Part shown: piece after piece, positions 18,218 through 26,229 of the stretch | How positions within the stretch are numbered: position 1 is the stretch's first letter | How the letters are laid out: every line of letters begins with the position of its first letter | From: Lachnospiraceae bacterium | Lineage (GTDB): Bacteria; Bacillota; Clostridia; Lachnospirales; Lachnospiraceae | Length of the DNA stretch: 33,781 nucleotides | Reading direction: 5' to 3' | Assembly: GCA_014804245.1 (NCBI GenBank) | Contig: JAAVAE010000025.1 | Coordinates: forward strand, 114,041-147,821 | Program-made: the position numbers and the translations under genes | Notes under the pieces: model-generated | What the model saw: the letters and a program-made list of their open reading frames with translations, nothing else | Databases searched by the model: none | What the model was told of the DNA's origin: nothing

Positions 18218-18272
18218 ATAGTTGACAGAATCCACTTTTATTTACTATAATAATGTGGACGTAGTCAACTAT
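18218..18272 (+). promoter_or_regulatory. Promoter with dyad operator for the exporter/MarR-GNAT pair
   Basis: TTGACA (18222-18227) and TATAAT (18246-18251) are 18 bases apart. The promoter is wrapped by an inverted repeat. The left arm is ATAGTTGAC-N4-TCCAC (18218-18235) and the right arm is GTGGA-N4-GTCAACTAT (18255-18272), with the -35 inside the left arm. This is a likely operator, and the MarR-GNAT protein of the same operon is the obvious candidate repressor (inference). Confidence 0.65.
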
Positions 18273-18293
18273 ATTCTAAGGGGATAATTATTT

Positions 18294-19181
18294 ATGAAGC
18301 GTTTTATGAATCCAAGAATCATGCTTATTATTTCAATGACAGTGTTTGGAACACTTGGTCTGTTTGTGAGAAACATTTCCGTATCTTCCGGTGAACTTGC
18401 GCTATATCGGGCAATTCTTGCAGCATTGCTGATTGCAGTTTTTTTATTTGTCACAAAGCAAAAAATTCCATTTAGTGAAATCAAAAAGGAGATCCCTCTT
18501 CTTTTGTTATCGGGTGTGGCTATGGGATTTAACTGGATATTGCTATTTCAAGCATATAAGTACACTACCGTTTCCGTTGCGACTCTCAGCTATTACTTTG
18601 CTCCAGTCATTGTGACGGTAGCCTGTCCCATTTTATTCAAGGAAAAGATGTCGGCAAAGCAGTGGATCTGTTTTTTTATGTCCACGCTTGGTATTGTATT
18701 GATTACAGGTTTAGGGGATTTGTCAGGCAGGAACAATCATTTGATCGGTATCCTTTTTGGTCTGGGCGCTGCCTGCCTTTATGCAACGGTTGTTTTGCTC
18801 AATAAATTTATCAAGAAGGTGGAGGGGATACACAGAACATTTCTGCAATTTATTGCTGCAATTCTTGTGCTGATTCCTTATGTGGGATTCACAAGCGGGG
18901 TCACCCTTTCTAGCCTTAACAGTACGGGCTGGGTCTGCCTGTTGATTGTGGGTCTTGTACATACTGGAGTGACTTACTGTTTGTACTTTTCTTCGCTCAA
19001 AGAGCTTCCGGGGCAGAAAGCCGCTATATTGAGTTATATCGATCCGCTGGTGGCTGTTCTTGTGTCTGTTCTGATTTTGGGAGAAGACATGACTGCCATG
19101 CAGGTAATCGGCGGTGTCCTGATTTTAGGCTTTACCTTATGGAATGAAATCGCACCAAAGAAAAAGCCGGAGGTGAAATAA
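18294..19181 (+). CDS. EamA/DMT family transporter
   Basis: The 295-residue membrane protein has about ten helices in two EamA repeats. It opens with MLIISMTVFGTLGLFVRNIS and carries repeat features such as GFNWILLFQAYKYTTVSVAT and a SYIDPLVAVLVSVLILGE block near the end of the second half. Drug/metabolite transporters of this type usually export amino acids, nucleosides or drugs. The stop overlaps the start of the MarR-GNAT gene (TAATG), so the two are one transcript. A cargo modified or sensed by the downstream protein is plausible but not shown. Confidence 0.88.
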   Translation: MKRFMNPRIMLIISMTVFGTLGLFVRNISVSSGELALYRAILAALLIAVFLFVTKQKIPFSEIKKEIPLLLLSGVAMGFNWILLFQAYKYTTVSVATLSYYFAPVIVTVACPILFKEKMSAKQWICFFMSTLGIVLITGLGDLSGRNNHLIGILFGLGAACLYATVVLLNKFIKKVEGIHRTFLQFIAAILVLIPYVGFTSGVTLSSLNSTGWVCLLIVGLVHTGVTYCLYFSSLKELPGQKAAILSYIDPLVAVLVSVLILGEDMTAMQVIGGVLILGFTLWNEIAPKKKPEVK

Positions 19182-20092
19182 TGCTTACACAAGACCAGAT
19201 TGCAGATATTCAGGGATTTAACAAGGTATATCAGAATTTATTTAAATCGGTAGATGCGGCGATTATTGAAGCGGGATATTCTTTAACCGAAAAAGAAGTT
19301 TTGCTAGAAATCAGCAAAACAGAACGATGTACTGCCAATATTCTAATCGTTCAATTGGGCATTGACCGCAGTTATATGAGCCGGATGCTGAAGGAGTTTG
19401 AAAAGAAGGGGCTGATTCAGAAGAATGCTTCCAGTACGGACAGCCGGATGAAATATATCCATCTCACTGATTTTGGCAGAGAAGAATTTAACCGATTGAG
19501 CGATATACAAAACCGGCAAATTGCCCATGCCTTTGAAAAACTGTCATCAGAGGATGTCGGTGCAATCTGCTCGGCATTGGTTATGACAAGAAACAAACTA
19601 TCAGATGCCAACGATGTGATTACCATTCGTTCATTTAAACAGAGCGATATTGAATATGTAATTTCCAGACACAAGACTCTTTACTATGCAGAGCGGCATC
19701 TGTCCGGCACATTCTCGGCTTATGTGGATAAAATCGTCTATGATTTTGTAGACCAGTTTAACCCCAAGAGCGATTGTCTGAATATTCTGGAATGTAATGG
19801 AGTACCGGCGGGCAGTATCGCCATTAAGAAAGCAGGGCAGGACACAGCGCAGCTTCGTTTTTTCATGTTAGAGCCGGAAATGCGCCGGCGCGGGTATGGT
19901 AACAGGCTTATGGATATGGCGCTGGATTTTTGCAAAAGCAAGAATTACAAAAAAGTTTTCCTGTTGACCATTACCGCCCAGGTTATTGCACGACATGTTT
20001 ATGAAACACATGGATTTCATAAGGTATCAGATACCGATAAATCTGAATGGGGTGAAGGGGTAGTGGAGGAGTATTGGGAATTAGATTTGTGA
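19181..20092 (+). CDS. MarR-type regulator fused to GNAT acetyltransferase
   Basis: This is a two-domain protein of 303 residues. The N-terminal 140 residues form a MarR winged helix (ANILIVQLGIDRSYMSRMLKEFEKKGLI, then the wing SSTDSRMKYIHLT). Residues about 145-303 form a GNAT domain (FFMLEPEMRRRGYGNRLMD with RRRGYG as acetyl-CoA loop, and ARHVYETHGFHKV). The fusion is a known arrangement in Firmicutes. It may sense and acetylate the molecule exported by the overlapping EamA gene. The dyad at the operon promoter suggests autoregulation. Confidence 0.88.
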   Translation: MLTQDQIADIQGFNKVYQNLFKSVDAAIIEAGYSLTEKEVLLEISKTERCTANILIVQLGIDRSYMSRMLKEFEKKGLIQKNASSTDSRMKYIHLTDFGREEFNRLSDIQNRQIAHAFEKLSSEDVGAICSALVMTRNKLSDANDVITIRSFKQSDIEYVISRHKTLYYAERHLSGTFSAYVDKIVYDFVDQFNPKSDCLNILECNGVPAGSIAIKKAGQDTAQLRFFMLEPEMRRRGYGNRLMDMALDFCKSKNYKKVFLLTITAQVIARHVYETHGFHKVSDTDKSEWGEGVVEEYWELDL

Positions 20093-20107
20093 GAATTAAC
20101 GGGCATT

Positions 20108-20938
20108 CTAGTGAGTTAAGCAATAAACCATAATAGCCTGCTGTACTTCAAGCAAATACTTCTTGAATCCATACCCGACAAAATAATCAGATTCTATTAC
20201 ATCATCTGAAACTTCTTCTCCTCGATAAAAAGGCGGACAAGGATTTAATATGGCGCCCTTATTTGCTTTTTCCATGATTGCCGTAGTAATCTGACAATCT
20301 TTGAAATCATCAAGAGCACTTGCCGGCAAAGAATCTGTGCACACAATATCTTTTCCTGTAATAGCTTTGCTGATATTGTTATGACATGTGATGTGATCCA
20401 TTTCATAACCATTTCCACAGCATTGCTCTAATTCAAAGCCCATGACATCAGAAGCTTCTTTCCATGCTAATCCAATATTTCCGTTTACCCCACAGAATAG
20501 AAACTTGTCCTTTGTAAAATCTTTTCTAATCTTTGAGAGTGCATACATATCCGAAAGCATTTCACAAGGATGATTTGTAGCTGTCATAGCATTAATAATT
20601 GGCACCTTTGAGTGCATTGACATTTTTTCTATTAAATGAATATCCTGGTGTCTGACGATGATCAGGTCTGCCCAATTATTTAAATAGCCACATACATCTT
20701 TTATGTCTTCTTTTTTATCAAGGGTTTCAGTTGGGAACAAGATAGGTTGTCCCCCTAACAAATAGATTCCTTTTTCAAATGTAACCCTAGTCCTTATACT
20801 TGAATTTGGGAAAAAGAGAACGATGCTTTTTCCCTTTAGTATATTATTATATTTCCCTTGCTGAACTTCATCTGTAAGCTTGAAAATATCGTAAATATCA
20901 TTTGGGGTGTGATCGGTCAACCGTATAAGGTTTTTCAT
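20108..20938 (-). CDS. Ornithine carbamoyltransferase-like protein, atypical
   Basis: This protein of about 276 residues has the carbamoyl-phosphate site FFPNSSIRTRVTFE (SxRTR) and a second motif NHPCEMLSDMY, where the family normally has HPxQ. Its third region, NPCPPFYRGEEVSDDVIES, replaces HCLPxxRGEEV. The ornithine-binding SMG loop is replaced by TDSLPAS. The fold is that of aspartate/ornithine transcarbamylases, but the substrate side differs, so ornithine need not be the substrate. GGAGGAG spaces better for the ATG at 20938 than for 20944 or the longer frame. No arginine or arginine-deiminase genes are nearby. An IS91-like element lies immediately upstream. Confidence 0.75.
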   Translation of the reverse strand: MKNLIRLTDHTPNDIYDIFKLTDEVQQGKYNNILKGKSIVLFFPNSSIRTRVTFEKGIYLLGGQPILFPTETLDKKEDIKDVCGYLNNWADLIIVRHQDIHLIEKMSMHSKVPIINAMTATNHPCEMLSDMYALSKIRKDFTKDKFLFCGVNGNIGLAWKEASDVMGFELEQCCGNGYEMDHITCHNNISKAITGKDIVCTDSLPASALDDFKDCQITTAIMEKANKGAILNPCPPFYRGEEVSDDVIESDYFVGYGFKKYLLEVQQAIMVYCLTH

Positions 20939-21011
20939 TTGCATTCTCCTCCGTAAGTCCCGAGTATTTCCTGAAAAAATTTCGTATAAAATCCAATCTA
21001 CATTTTTGTAC

Positions 21012-21035
21012 ATTGTACCAAGTCGCTAGCGCGAC
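21012..21035 (+). repeat. Left candidate end of the IS91-like element
   Basis: ATTGTACCAAGTCGC (21012-21026) matches the reverse complement of 23472-23486 at 14 of 15 bases. A perfect hairpin, GTCGC-TAGC-GCGAC (21022-21035), overlaps its inner edge. Hairpins near the ends are known for IS91-type elements, but terminal inverted repeats are not typical, so the boundary is tentative. Confidence 0.45.
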
Positions 21036-21275
21036 GGCTAGCCCCAGGTAACGATTTTTCTGCTCTTTCTTAAAATAAAAGTAGCAGTTTCTGCTTTTTT
21101 GTTTTATTGTTGAATCACCACAAGACAACTTAAAACAACTGCAAGAAACTGCCATACTTATGTTATCATGGTTCTTCAAACTCAACAACTACATATTTTA
21201 TTTTTCCCGGTCTCCTCCGTTGTGACTGATTCTTTTTACATTTCACATTCATTCAATCACTAAGGAGGTTCCACT

Positions 21276-22142
21276 ATGGACAATTACTTAAACTCTTTCC
21301 GGGAGATGATCTCCCTGCGCGGTCTCACTGACCATACGCTCACTAACTACTGCACTTATATACGTGCCTATCTCGATTATCTTGCACGCTTTCTACACAA
21401 AGCCCCTGAAGATGTTTCCTGGGATGAAATGCGTGATTACATCCGCTGGCTGAAGAAATCCAGAGACCTTTCTGACAGGACCATCAACTGTGCCATCTCG
21501 CAGCTGCGCTTTTTTACCCTTTATGTCCTTCACAAACCATGGGATGATACCCAGCTCCCCATGCGCAGGTTTGATGAATACCTGCCTTATGTCCCCTCGA
21601 AGCAGGATACATGGACTTTTATCTCCACCATGCCTGACTTAAAGCACAAGACCATGACCGCCCTGATGTATTCCTCAGGGCTGCGCATCGGTGAGGTCTG
21701 CTCCCTGCGCTATGAGGACGTTGACCGCAGAAATATGCGGCTCCATATCGTACATGGCAAGAACCGCCATGACCGATATGCCATCCTTTCAAAAGCGGCA
21801 CTTGACCTGCTCACGCAGTACTGGTTTGAATGCGGAAGACCAAGAGGCTTCCTCTTCCCGAAGCAGAACGGACAGGACAGACCCATCGACACCTTCTTTC
21901 TTTCCAGGCATATCCATGCCCACGAGGACAGGCTCGGATGGGAGCGCAGGCTCACCTGCCATTCTTTCAGACATGCTTTCGGCACCCATCTGTATGAGGA
22001 CGGCGTCGACCTGCTTACCATTAAAGCGCTGCTGGGGCACAGATCCTTAAATTCCACCACCATTTATGTCCATCTTGCAGGCAACAGCACCGCCAGCGCC
22101 GTCAGCCCTTTCGACCGTATGGCAGGTATTTCCCGTGGGTGA
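21276..22142 (+). CDS. Tyrosine recombinase of the IS91-like element
   Basis: The 288-residue recombinase has a SAM-like N-terminal core-binding domain (residues about 1-90) and a catalytic domain. The catalytic arginine is in SSGLRIGEVCSLRYED, the HxxR box is HSFRHAFGTHL, and LLGHRSLNSTTIYVHL carries the second histidine and the nucleophilic tyrosine. All catalytic positions appear intact. It starts after a perfect AAGGAGG (21262-21268). In this class of IS91-like elements a recombinase gene of this kind precedes the transposase and is thought to assist transposition or target choice. Confidence 0.88.
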   Translation: MDNYLNSFREMISLRGLTDHTLTNYCTYIRAYLDYLARFLHKAPEDVSWDEMRDYIRWLKKSRDLSDRTINCAISQLRFFTLYVLHKPWDDTQLPMRRFDEYLPYVPSKQDTWTFISTMPDLKHKTMTALMYSSGLRIGEVCSLRYEDVDRRNMRLHIVHGKNRHDRYAILSKAALDLLTQYWFECGRPRGFLFPKQNGQDRPIDTFFLSRHIHAHEDRLGWERRLTCHSFRHAFGTHLYEDGVDLLTIKALLGHRSLNSTTIYVHLAGNSTASAVSPFDRMAGISRG

Positions 22143-23292
22143 GTATAAGATCCGCCAGATATTTGAAGCTTCCTGTCAGGCGTATTGTGCAGAAGCTGCT
22201 TATCTGCCGGATGTACAGAAAAAGGCTGCACTTGCCATCTTAAACTGTAAATCAGGGAAGCTTGGCTGCAATGTCAGCCGGTGTGGTGAATGCGGGCACA
22301 TGGAATTCCACAACAATTCCTGCCGCAACCGTAACTGCCCCTGCTGTCAGGCTGTATTAAAGGAAGTCTGGGTGGATAAACGCAGGGCGGAAGTTATTGA
22401 CTCCCCCTACTTCCATGTGGTATTTACCCTGCCCCATGAACTGAATCCCCTCCTTTACTGTAACCAGAAACTTCTGTATGGACTGCTCCACAAATGCTGT
22501 TCCGAAACCCTTCTGGAACTGGCTGTTGACAAAAAGTATCTCGGGGCAGTTCCCGGAATCATACAGGTTCTCCATACTTGGAACCAGGAACTTTTATATC
22601 ATGTGCATATGCACTGCATTGTCTCCGGCGGCGGGCTTACCAAAGACGCAAAGCTGCGCCTCTCTTCCGGAAAGTTCTTTATCCCTGTTAAAGTGCTGCG
22701 GGATAAATTCAGGGGAAAATATATGGCATGCCTCAAAAGACTGTTCAGGGACGGCTCCCTTGTTTTTTCTTCCTCCTGTGCAAAACTGCGTAATTCCTAT
22801 GAATGGTCTGAATTCACACAAAGCCTTTACGGAAAAGACTGGTGCCCTTACATCAAGGAGACCTTCAACGGCTTTGGCAATGCCATCGAATACCTTGGGC
22901 GTTACACACACAGGATCGCCATTGGGGAAAGCAGGATCCTTTCCATCCATCAGGGCTCGGTCATCTTTTCTGCCAGGGGGATAAAGCCATGTGACCCGAA
23001 ACGTGAGATCACTCTCAGCCAGGCTGAATTCATCCGCCGTTTTTTAATGCACGTACTGCCACCCGGTTTCCAGAAGGTCCGCTACTATGGTTTCCTGAAC
23101 AATCGTATGAAGGCTCACAACCTGAAACTTATTTTTACACTTCAGAACGGACAGCGTTTCCGGAGGCGTTATGCCGGCATGACCATGGCGGAATTACTCA
23201 AAGCCGTCTGGGACTTTGATATCTCCATCTGTCCTGCATGCGGATGTGCTTCCATGAAGCAGCTTGGCAGGATACATGCGGCTCCCGGATAA
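22135..23292 (+). CDS. IS91 family transposase (HUH endonuclease)
   Basis: Rolling-circle transposase. An N-terminal zinc ribbon has cysteine pairs in VSRCGECG and NRNCPCCQ, followed by FHVVFTLPHELN. The HUH metal site is HVHMHCIVSGGG. The catalytic tyrosine lies in YLGRYTHRIAIGESRI. A second Cys pair, CPACGC, ends the protein. The frame stays open upstream to an ATG at 22066 inside the recombinase gene. The family match begins near the GTG at 22135, which overlaps the recombinase stop, so I use that start with some doubt. The protein is about 385 residues and appears intact. Confidence 0.88.
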   Translation: MGEYKIRQIFEASCQAYCAEAAYLPDVQKKAALAILNCKSGKLGCNVSRCGECGHMEFHNNSCRNRNCPCCQAVLKEVWVDKRRAEVIDSPYFHVVFTLPHELNPLLYCNQKLLYGLLHKCCSETLLELAVDKKYLGAVPGIIQVLHTWNQELLYHVHMHCIVSGGGLTKDAKLRLSSGKFFIPVKVLRDKFRGKYMACLKRLFRDGSLVFSSSCAKLRNSYEWSEFTQSLYGKDWCPYIKETFNGFGNAIEYLGRYTHRIAIGESRILSIHQGSVIFSARGIKPCDPKREITLSQAEFIRRFLMHVLPPGFQKVRYYGFLNNRMKAHNLKLIFTLQNGQRFRRRYAGMTMAELLKAVWDFDISICPACGCASMKQLGRIHAAPG

Positions 23293-23471
23293 AGCAATAC
23301 CCTTTCATACCGTTTTTTTCAAGACCTCCCGCCGGAAGGTCTGCGGAGCATGCCCTGAAATGCAGATGCCTAAAAATACGGTCCTGGATGTGCGCTGATT
23401 TTCCGCCTGATCATCCGTTTGAGGCTTCCGGGAAAAGATACTATCCCCATATACGTTGTGACCACACGTCC

Positions 23472-23486
23472 GCGAATTGGTACAAT
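23472..23486 (-). repeat. Right candidate end of the IS91-like element
   Basis: GCGAATTGGTACAAT is the reverse complement, with one mismatch, of the repeat at 21012-21026. The 260 bases from here to the next gene hold no gene that can be supported. Confidence 0.45.
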
Positions 23487-23747
23487 TGGAAAGAATCACA
23501 TTCAGGGCAGTTTATCTTTTGTATAAGCTGTTCTTTTTGTTGCTGCCCTGAATCTGATACTTTCCTTAAGAATTATAGCATGAATAAAAAGTATATGATA
23601 TATTATATGTAACAAATGGATTGGGATATAAATACATAAAATTAGTATAAGTAACATATTGTTGGGAAACAATAGACTATCAGAATTCTACACAGCAAAT
23701 TTGTGATAAAAATTGAATTCCTTATGCAGGTGATATGGAGGGGAAAT

Positions 23748-24833
23748 ATGATTCTGAATATCAGCCAAAAAACAGCACAGCAGATTGTCGAGTCAGTCAG
23801 GGATGTGTGTGGGCAGCATATCAATTACATTGACTTGAATGGCATCATTTATGCCAGCACGGACAGGAATCGGATTGGAAAGTTTCACGAAATTGGCAAA
23901 CAGGTTGCATTGACAGGAGAGACAATCGAAGTGGAGGATGACGACACTTTTTTCGGGACAAATGCCGGAGTAAATATACCGATAATCTATAACGGGGAGC
24001 TGATTGCGGTAATCGGTATCAGTGGGATACCGGATGAAGTTAGGAAATATGCGTATCTCGCGAACAAAATTACAATATTGTTGCTCAGAGAACAAGAATT
24101 TGATTATCAGAATAATAGTCAAAAGAATCAAATGAACTATATCATCAGGGCCTTGATAGATGAGGATAAAGCTAAAAACAGACATGTGACAGAGTATATG
24201 AAAGAAAAGGACATCAATGAAGCGGCGCTGTATCAGCTTGTGTTGGTGAAATTAGACAATCGATATCATCCTAACAATTTGAATTTGATAGAAAATATGA
24301 TATTCCGAGCATTTCAGTTCATGCGTTCGGAACTGTATACGTTTAGCTATCCAAATGAGTATATCTTGATCATAGAACAACAGGAGTTTAAGAAATGTTC
24401 TTACATATTGGAAAAGCTTGCAGAGGAAAATGAGAAAATACTGCGGGTTGCTGTCGGGGCAGTTCATGGGCTGTATGAACAGTATCAGTCTTATGATGAA
24501 GCCAAGGTGGCAGTAAAGACACTGCAAAGAGGGTGCGCAGCGTATTATTCTGCACTTGGATTGGAGATGGTTTGTGCCAATGTGGATGATGAGATTAAAC
24601 AACTTTATATCAATAAGTTTTTGGGAGATTTGTCTGACAAGGATATACATTTATTGAGAATTTACTATAAGGAAGAGATGTCCCTGGCCCGGACGTGTGA
24701 GCAGCTGTATATGCATAAAAATACGATACAGTACCAACTCGACAGGATCCATAAGAAGTGCGGTTTTAATCCGCGCAGCTTTAAGGATGCTTGCGGATTC
24801 TATACTGCTTTGGTCATGTCGGAATGTGTCTGA
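23748..24833 (+). CDS. CdaR-type sugar diacid regulator
   Basis: The protein has about 361 residues. The N-terminal putative sugar-diacid recognition domain (residues about 1-135: ISQKTAQQIVESVRDVCGQH, TFFGTNAGVNIPI and VIGISG) is followed by a GGDEF-like middle region. A C-terminal PucR-type helix-turn-helix (LARTCEQLYMHKNTIQYQLDRI) ends the protein. CdaR relatives activate glycerate, glucarate or galactarate genes. None lies in this window. GGAGGGG places the start at the ATG at 23748 rather than at 23703. It lies downstream of the IS91-like element, and its natural target may have been separated from it. Confidence 0.88.
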   Translation: MILNISQKTAQQIVESVRDVCGQHINYIDLNGIIYASTDRNRIGKFHEIGKQVALTGETIEVEDDDTFFGTNAGVNIPIIYNGELIAVIGISGIPDEVRKYAYLANKITILLLREQEFDYQNNSQKNQMNYIIRALIDEDKAKNRHVTEYMKEKDINEAALYQLVLVKLDNRYHPNNLNLIENMIFRAFQFMRSELYTFSYPNEYILIIEQQEFKKCSYILEKLAEENEKILRVAVGAVHGLYEQYQSYDEAKVAVKTLQRGCAAYYSALGLEMVCANVDDEIKQLYINKFLGDLSDKDIHLLRIYYKEEMSLARTCEQLYMHKNTIQYQLDRIHKKCGFNPRSFKDACGFYTALVMSECV

Positions 24834-24890
24834 GAAACAAAATGATCCTAGAGCTGTTTCATCAAAAAGATAAAAAATTTTTGAAAACTG

Positions 24891-24919
24891 TTGATTTTAT
24901 ATGAGTTATTGAATATAAT
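24891..24919 (+). promoter_or_regulatory. Sigma-A promoter of a structured leader or RNA gene
   Basis: TTGATT (24891-24896) and TATAAT (24914-24919) are exactly 17 bases apart. Transcription from about 24926 would run 120 bases into a hairpin terminator at 25045. Confidence 0.65.
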
Positions 24920-24925
24920 AATATT

Positions 24926-25077
24926 AACCAAAGAAGCTTATGATTTTTCGGATTCATAGGTGGAGGTTCTTCCGTAAGTTCCGGTTCACTTACACCGAAT
25001 AGGCGCAAGCTGAAGAAAAGAGAACCGCTTTATAGAATTTCAGAAAGCTCTTGGCTGCGGTCAAGAGCTTTTGTTGT
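24926..25077 (+). ncRNA. Candidate structured RNA or riboswitch-like leader
   Basis: About 150 bases lie between a good promoter and an intrinsic terminator, with no open frame. GGTTCTT (24965-24971) can pair with GAGAACC (25020-25026), enclosing a hairpin with GTAAG/CTTAC arms and a small GGC-GCAA-GCT hairpin. ACCGC (25024-25028) can pair with GCGGT in the terminator loop (25057-25061), giving a possible alternative fold. It does not match any riboswitch, T-box, 6S or SRP pattern I know. It could be an independent small RNA or the leader of the PBECR4-like gene whose start follows at once. Confidence 0.55.
25045..25077 (+). terminator. Intrinsic terminator directly before the PBECR4-like gene
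   Basis: AAGCTCTTG (25045-25053) and CAAGAGCTT (25062-25070) form a perfect 9-bp stem with an 8-base loop, followed by TTGTTGT. Only a few bases separate it from the start of the next gene. Confidence 0.75.
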
Positions 25078-25079
25078 AT

Positions 25080-25676
25080 ATGGAGGACTATTTGAATCAA
25101 CTGTTAGATAAATTCAATGAGTATAAATCAATTGTCAATTATCGTATGGAGTATATATTTGAGGATGATTCAGTCATTAGTTTCAAGCTTAAACAGACAG
25201 ATTTCCCTCATTTATTAGGATTACATAAATTAATAGATATTCCGATCATACGACAATTTAACGATAAAAATAATCTTGTAATTGGAGCAAAGTATATAAA
25301 TTCAAAAATTAAAAAGCAGGAACTGCTTACAGAAAATATTATTAAGAGAAGTATCTACTTTCCTGATATAGAGGTTCGGTTTAACAGTTTCAGTAAAGAG
25401 AACATTCTCACAATGTCATATACAGATGCTATTGTTGATTTCAATGCTTTTTTGATTGGCTCTAATTTAAATGCAAAATATATTTTATTTGAGAAAAAGA
25501 ATCAAGGATATAATCACTTGTGCATTGCAGAAGATGGAAATGGCAAACAATACGCAGAATCTTTTTTCCATAATTCAACAGACTTGTATTTGCGGAATCA
25601 GAAGACTATTAAAGTGAAGTGCGTAAGGGTCTATGATAATTTCGGATATTTGTATTTAGAGGATGTTTTGTTGTAG
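25080..25676 (+). CDS. PBECR4-like nuclease-fold protein
   Basis: This is a protein of about 198 residues. Segments such as KLKQTDFPHLLGLHKLIDIP, ENIIKRSIYFPDIEVR and KYILFEKKNQGYNHLCIAED resemble the PBECR4 family, a phage-associated Barnase/EndoU/colicin/RelE-like nuclease fold. The assignment is from memory of the family pattern and is moderate. The start is unclear. An ATG at 25080 sits at the base of the terminator with a poor binding site, while a TTG at 25092 has GGAGG (25082-25086) five bases upstream. Expression should depend on passing the terminator, so the gene looks attenuated. Confidence 0.6.
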   Translation: MEDYLNQLLDKFNEYKSIVNYRMEYIFEDDSVISFKLKQTDFPHLLGLHKLIDIPIIRQFNDKNNLVIGAKYINSKIKKQELLTENIIKRSIYFPDIEVRFNSFSKENILTMSYTDAIVDFNAFLIGSNLNAKYILFEKKNQGYNHLCIAEDGNGKQYAESFFHNSTDLYLRNQKTIKVKCVRVYDNFGYLYLEDVLL

Positions 25677-25706
25677 AATAGAGAAGAATTATAAACAGGA
25701 CTTTCC

Positions 25707-25883
25707 ATGTACGTTCTAAGACATATTTTTGCAATGAGATGTATTTAGGCAGGAATGAGACCGAAAATCTTGCAGACGATTTTAGGGCACTACAACATAG
25801 GTATTACCATGAATCTGTATGTCCATGTGACTGATAAAGAAAAAGAAGTCCAGAATATTGAAAAAATGCTCAAAATTATATAA
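25707..25883 (+). pseudogene. Tyrosine recombinase (integrase) C-terminal remnant
   Basis: One frame reads MYVLRHIFAMRCI, a TAG stop at 25746-25748, then AGMRPKILQTILGHYNIGIT and MNLYVHVTDKEKEVQ. This is the C-terminal end of a Tn916/phage-type integrase, including the LGH box and catalytic tyrosine. Relatives have a glutamate codon where the TAG lies. The N-terminal two thirds are missing and the HxxR histidine is lost, so it is inactive. Such remnants mark a former integration site. Confidence 0.75.
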
Positions 25884-25885
25884 AA

Positions 25886-26136
25886 TTGGTGTAGTAAAAA
25901 TATAGAGAAAGGCAGAAACCCTTGAAAATAAAGGTTTTCTGAACAGGTATGATAAATTATGAAACTAGGAATCGTAATACGCGAGGCTGGTTTCATATCT
26001 TCACGGATTTTCATAAATGTCTATAAACCTCAGCGTTTTCAATGCTTTGCAGGATTTAAGCATTGATAAAAATTCATGTAGATTTTTATATATTCATATC
26101 AGATTGGTGCGGAATTGGTGCGGTAAAATTTAGGGA
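25886..26136 (+). repeat. Imperfect direct repeats downstream of the integrase remnant
   Basis: ATTGGTGTAGTAAAAATATA followed by GAGAAAG (25886-25912) resembles ATTGGTGCGGTAAAATTTAG followed by GGAAAG (26114-26139). An extra ATTGGTGCGG copy starts at 26104. They lie directly after an integrase end, where attachment sites are usually found, so they could be old att sites. The intervening 200 bases hold only a short protein-like scrap (GWFHIFTDFH at about 25988) and no gene. Confidence 0.4.
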
Positions 26137-26150
26137 AAGAGTTCCAACAC

Positions 26151-26203
26151 AAAAAGTCAATAACTTTTAAGTTATTGACTTTTTAATAACTTTAAGGTAT
26201 AAT
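26151..26203 (+). promoter_or_regulatory. Promoter and palindromic operator of the HigBA-like pair
   Basis: A 16-bp perfect inverted repeat, AAAAAGTCAATAACTT-TT with its complement (26151-26184), contains the -35 TTGACT (26175-26180) in its right arm. TATAAT (26198-26203) follows after 17 bases. A third half-site, AATAACTT, lies at 26185-26192. The layout is typical of autoregulated toxin-antitoxin operons. The hairpin could also end transcription coming from upstream. Confidence 0.75.
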
Positions 26204-26229
26204 TTATCTACAGCAGGAGGAAAATAAGC

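Larger units (their letters stand above)
21012..23486 (+). mobile_element. IS91-like element with tyrosine recombinase and HUH transposase
   Basis: Two overlapping genes on the + strand, a tyrosine recombinase and an IS91-family transposase, lie between two copies of a 15-base inverted repeat and total about 2.5 kb. Their base composition is visibly richer in G/C than the flanking genes, in line with recent transfer. The 21027-21275 stretch ahead of the first gene holds a hairpin and a strong AAGGAGG ribosome binding site but no gene. The 23293-23471 stretch after the transposase holds no convincing gene. The exact ends are inferred from the repeat only. Confidence 0.7.

Noticed and set aside
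21691..22063. Several long frames on both strands inside the recombinase and transposase genes
   Set aside because: They are shadows caused by the G/C-richer composition of the element and have no features of their own.
24926..25077. T-box, riboswitch or SRP RNA identity for the structured segment
   Set aside because: The T-box antiterminator motif, SRP tetraloop pattern and known riboswitch cores were looked for by eye and not found, so it is left unassigned.
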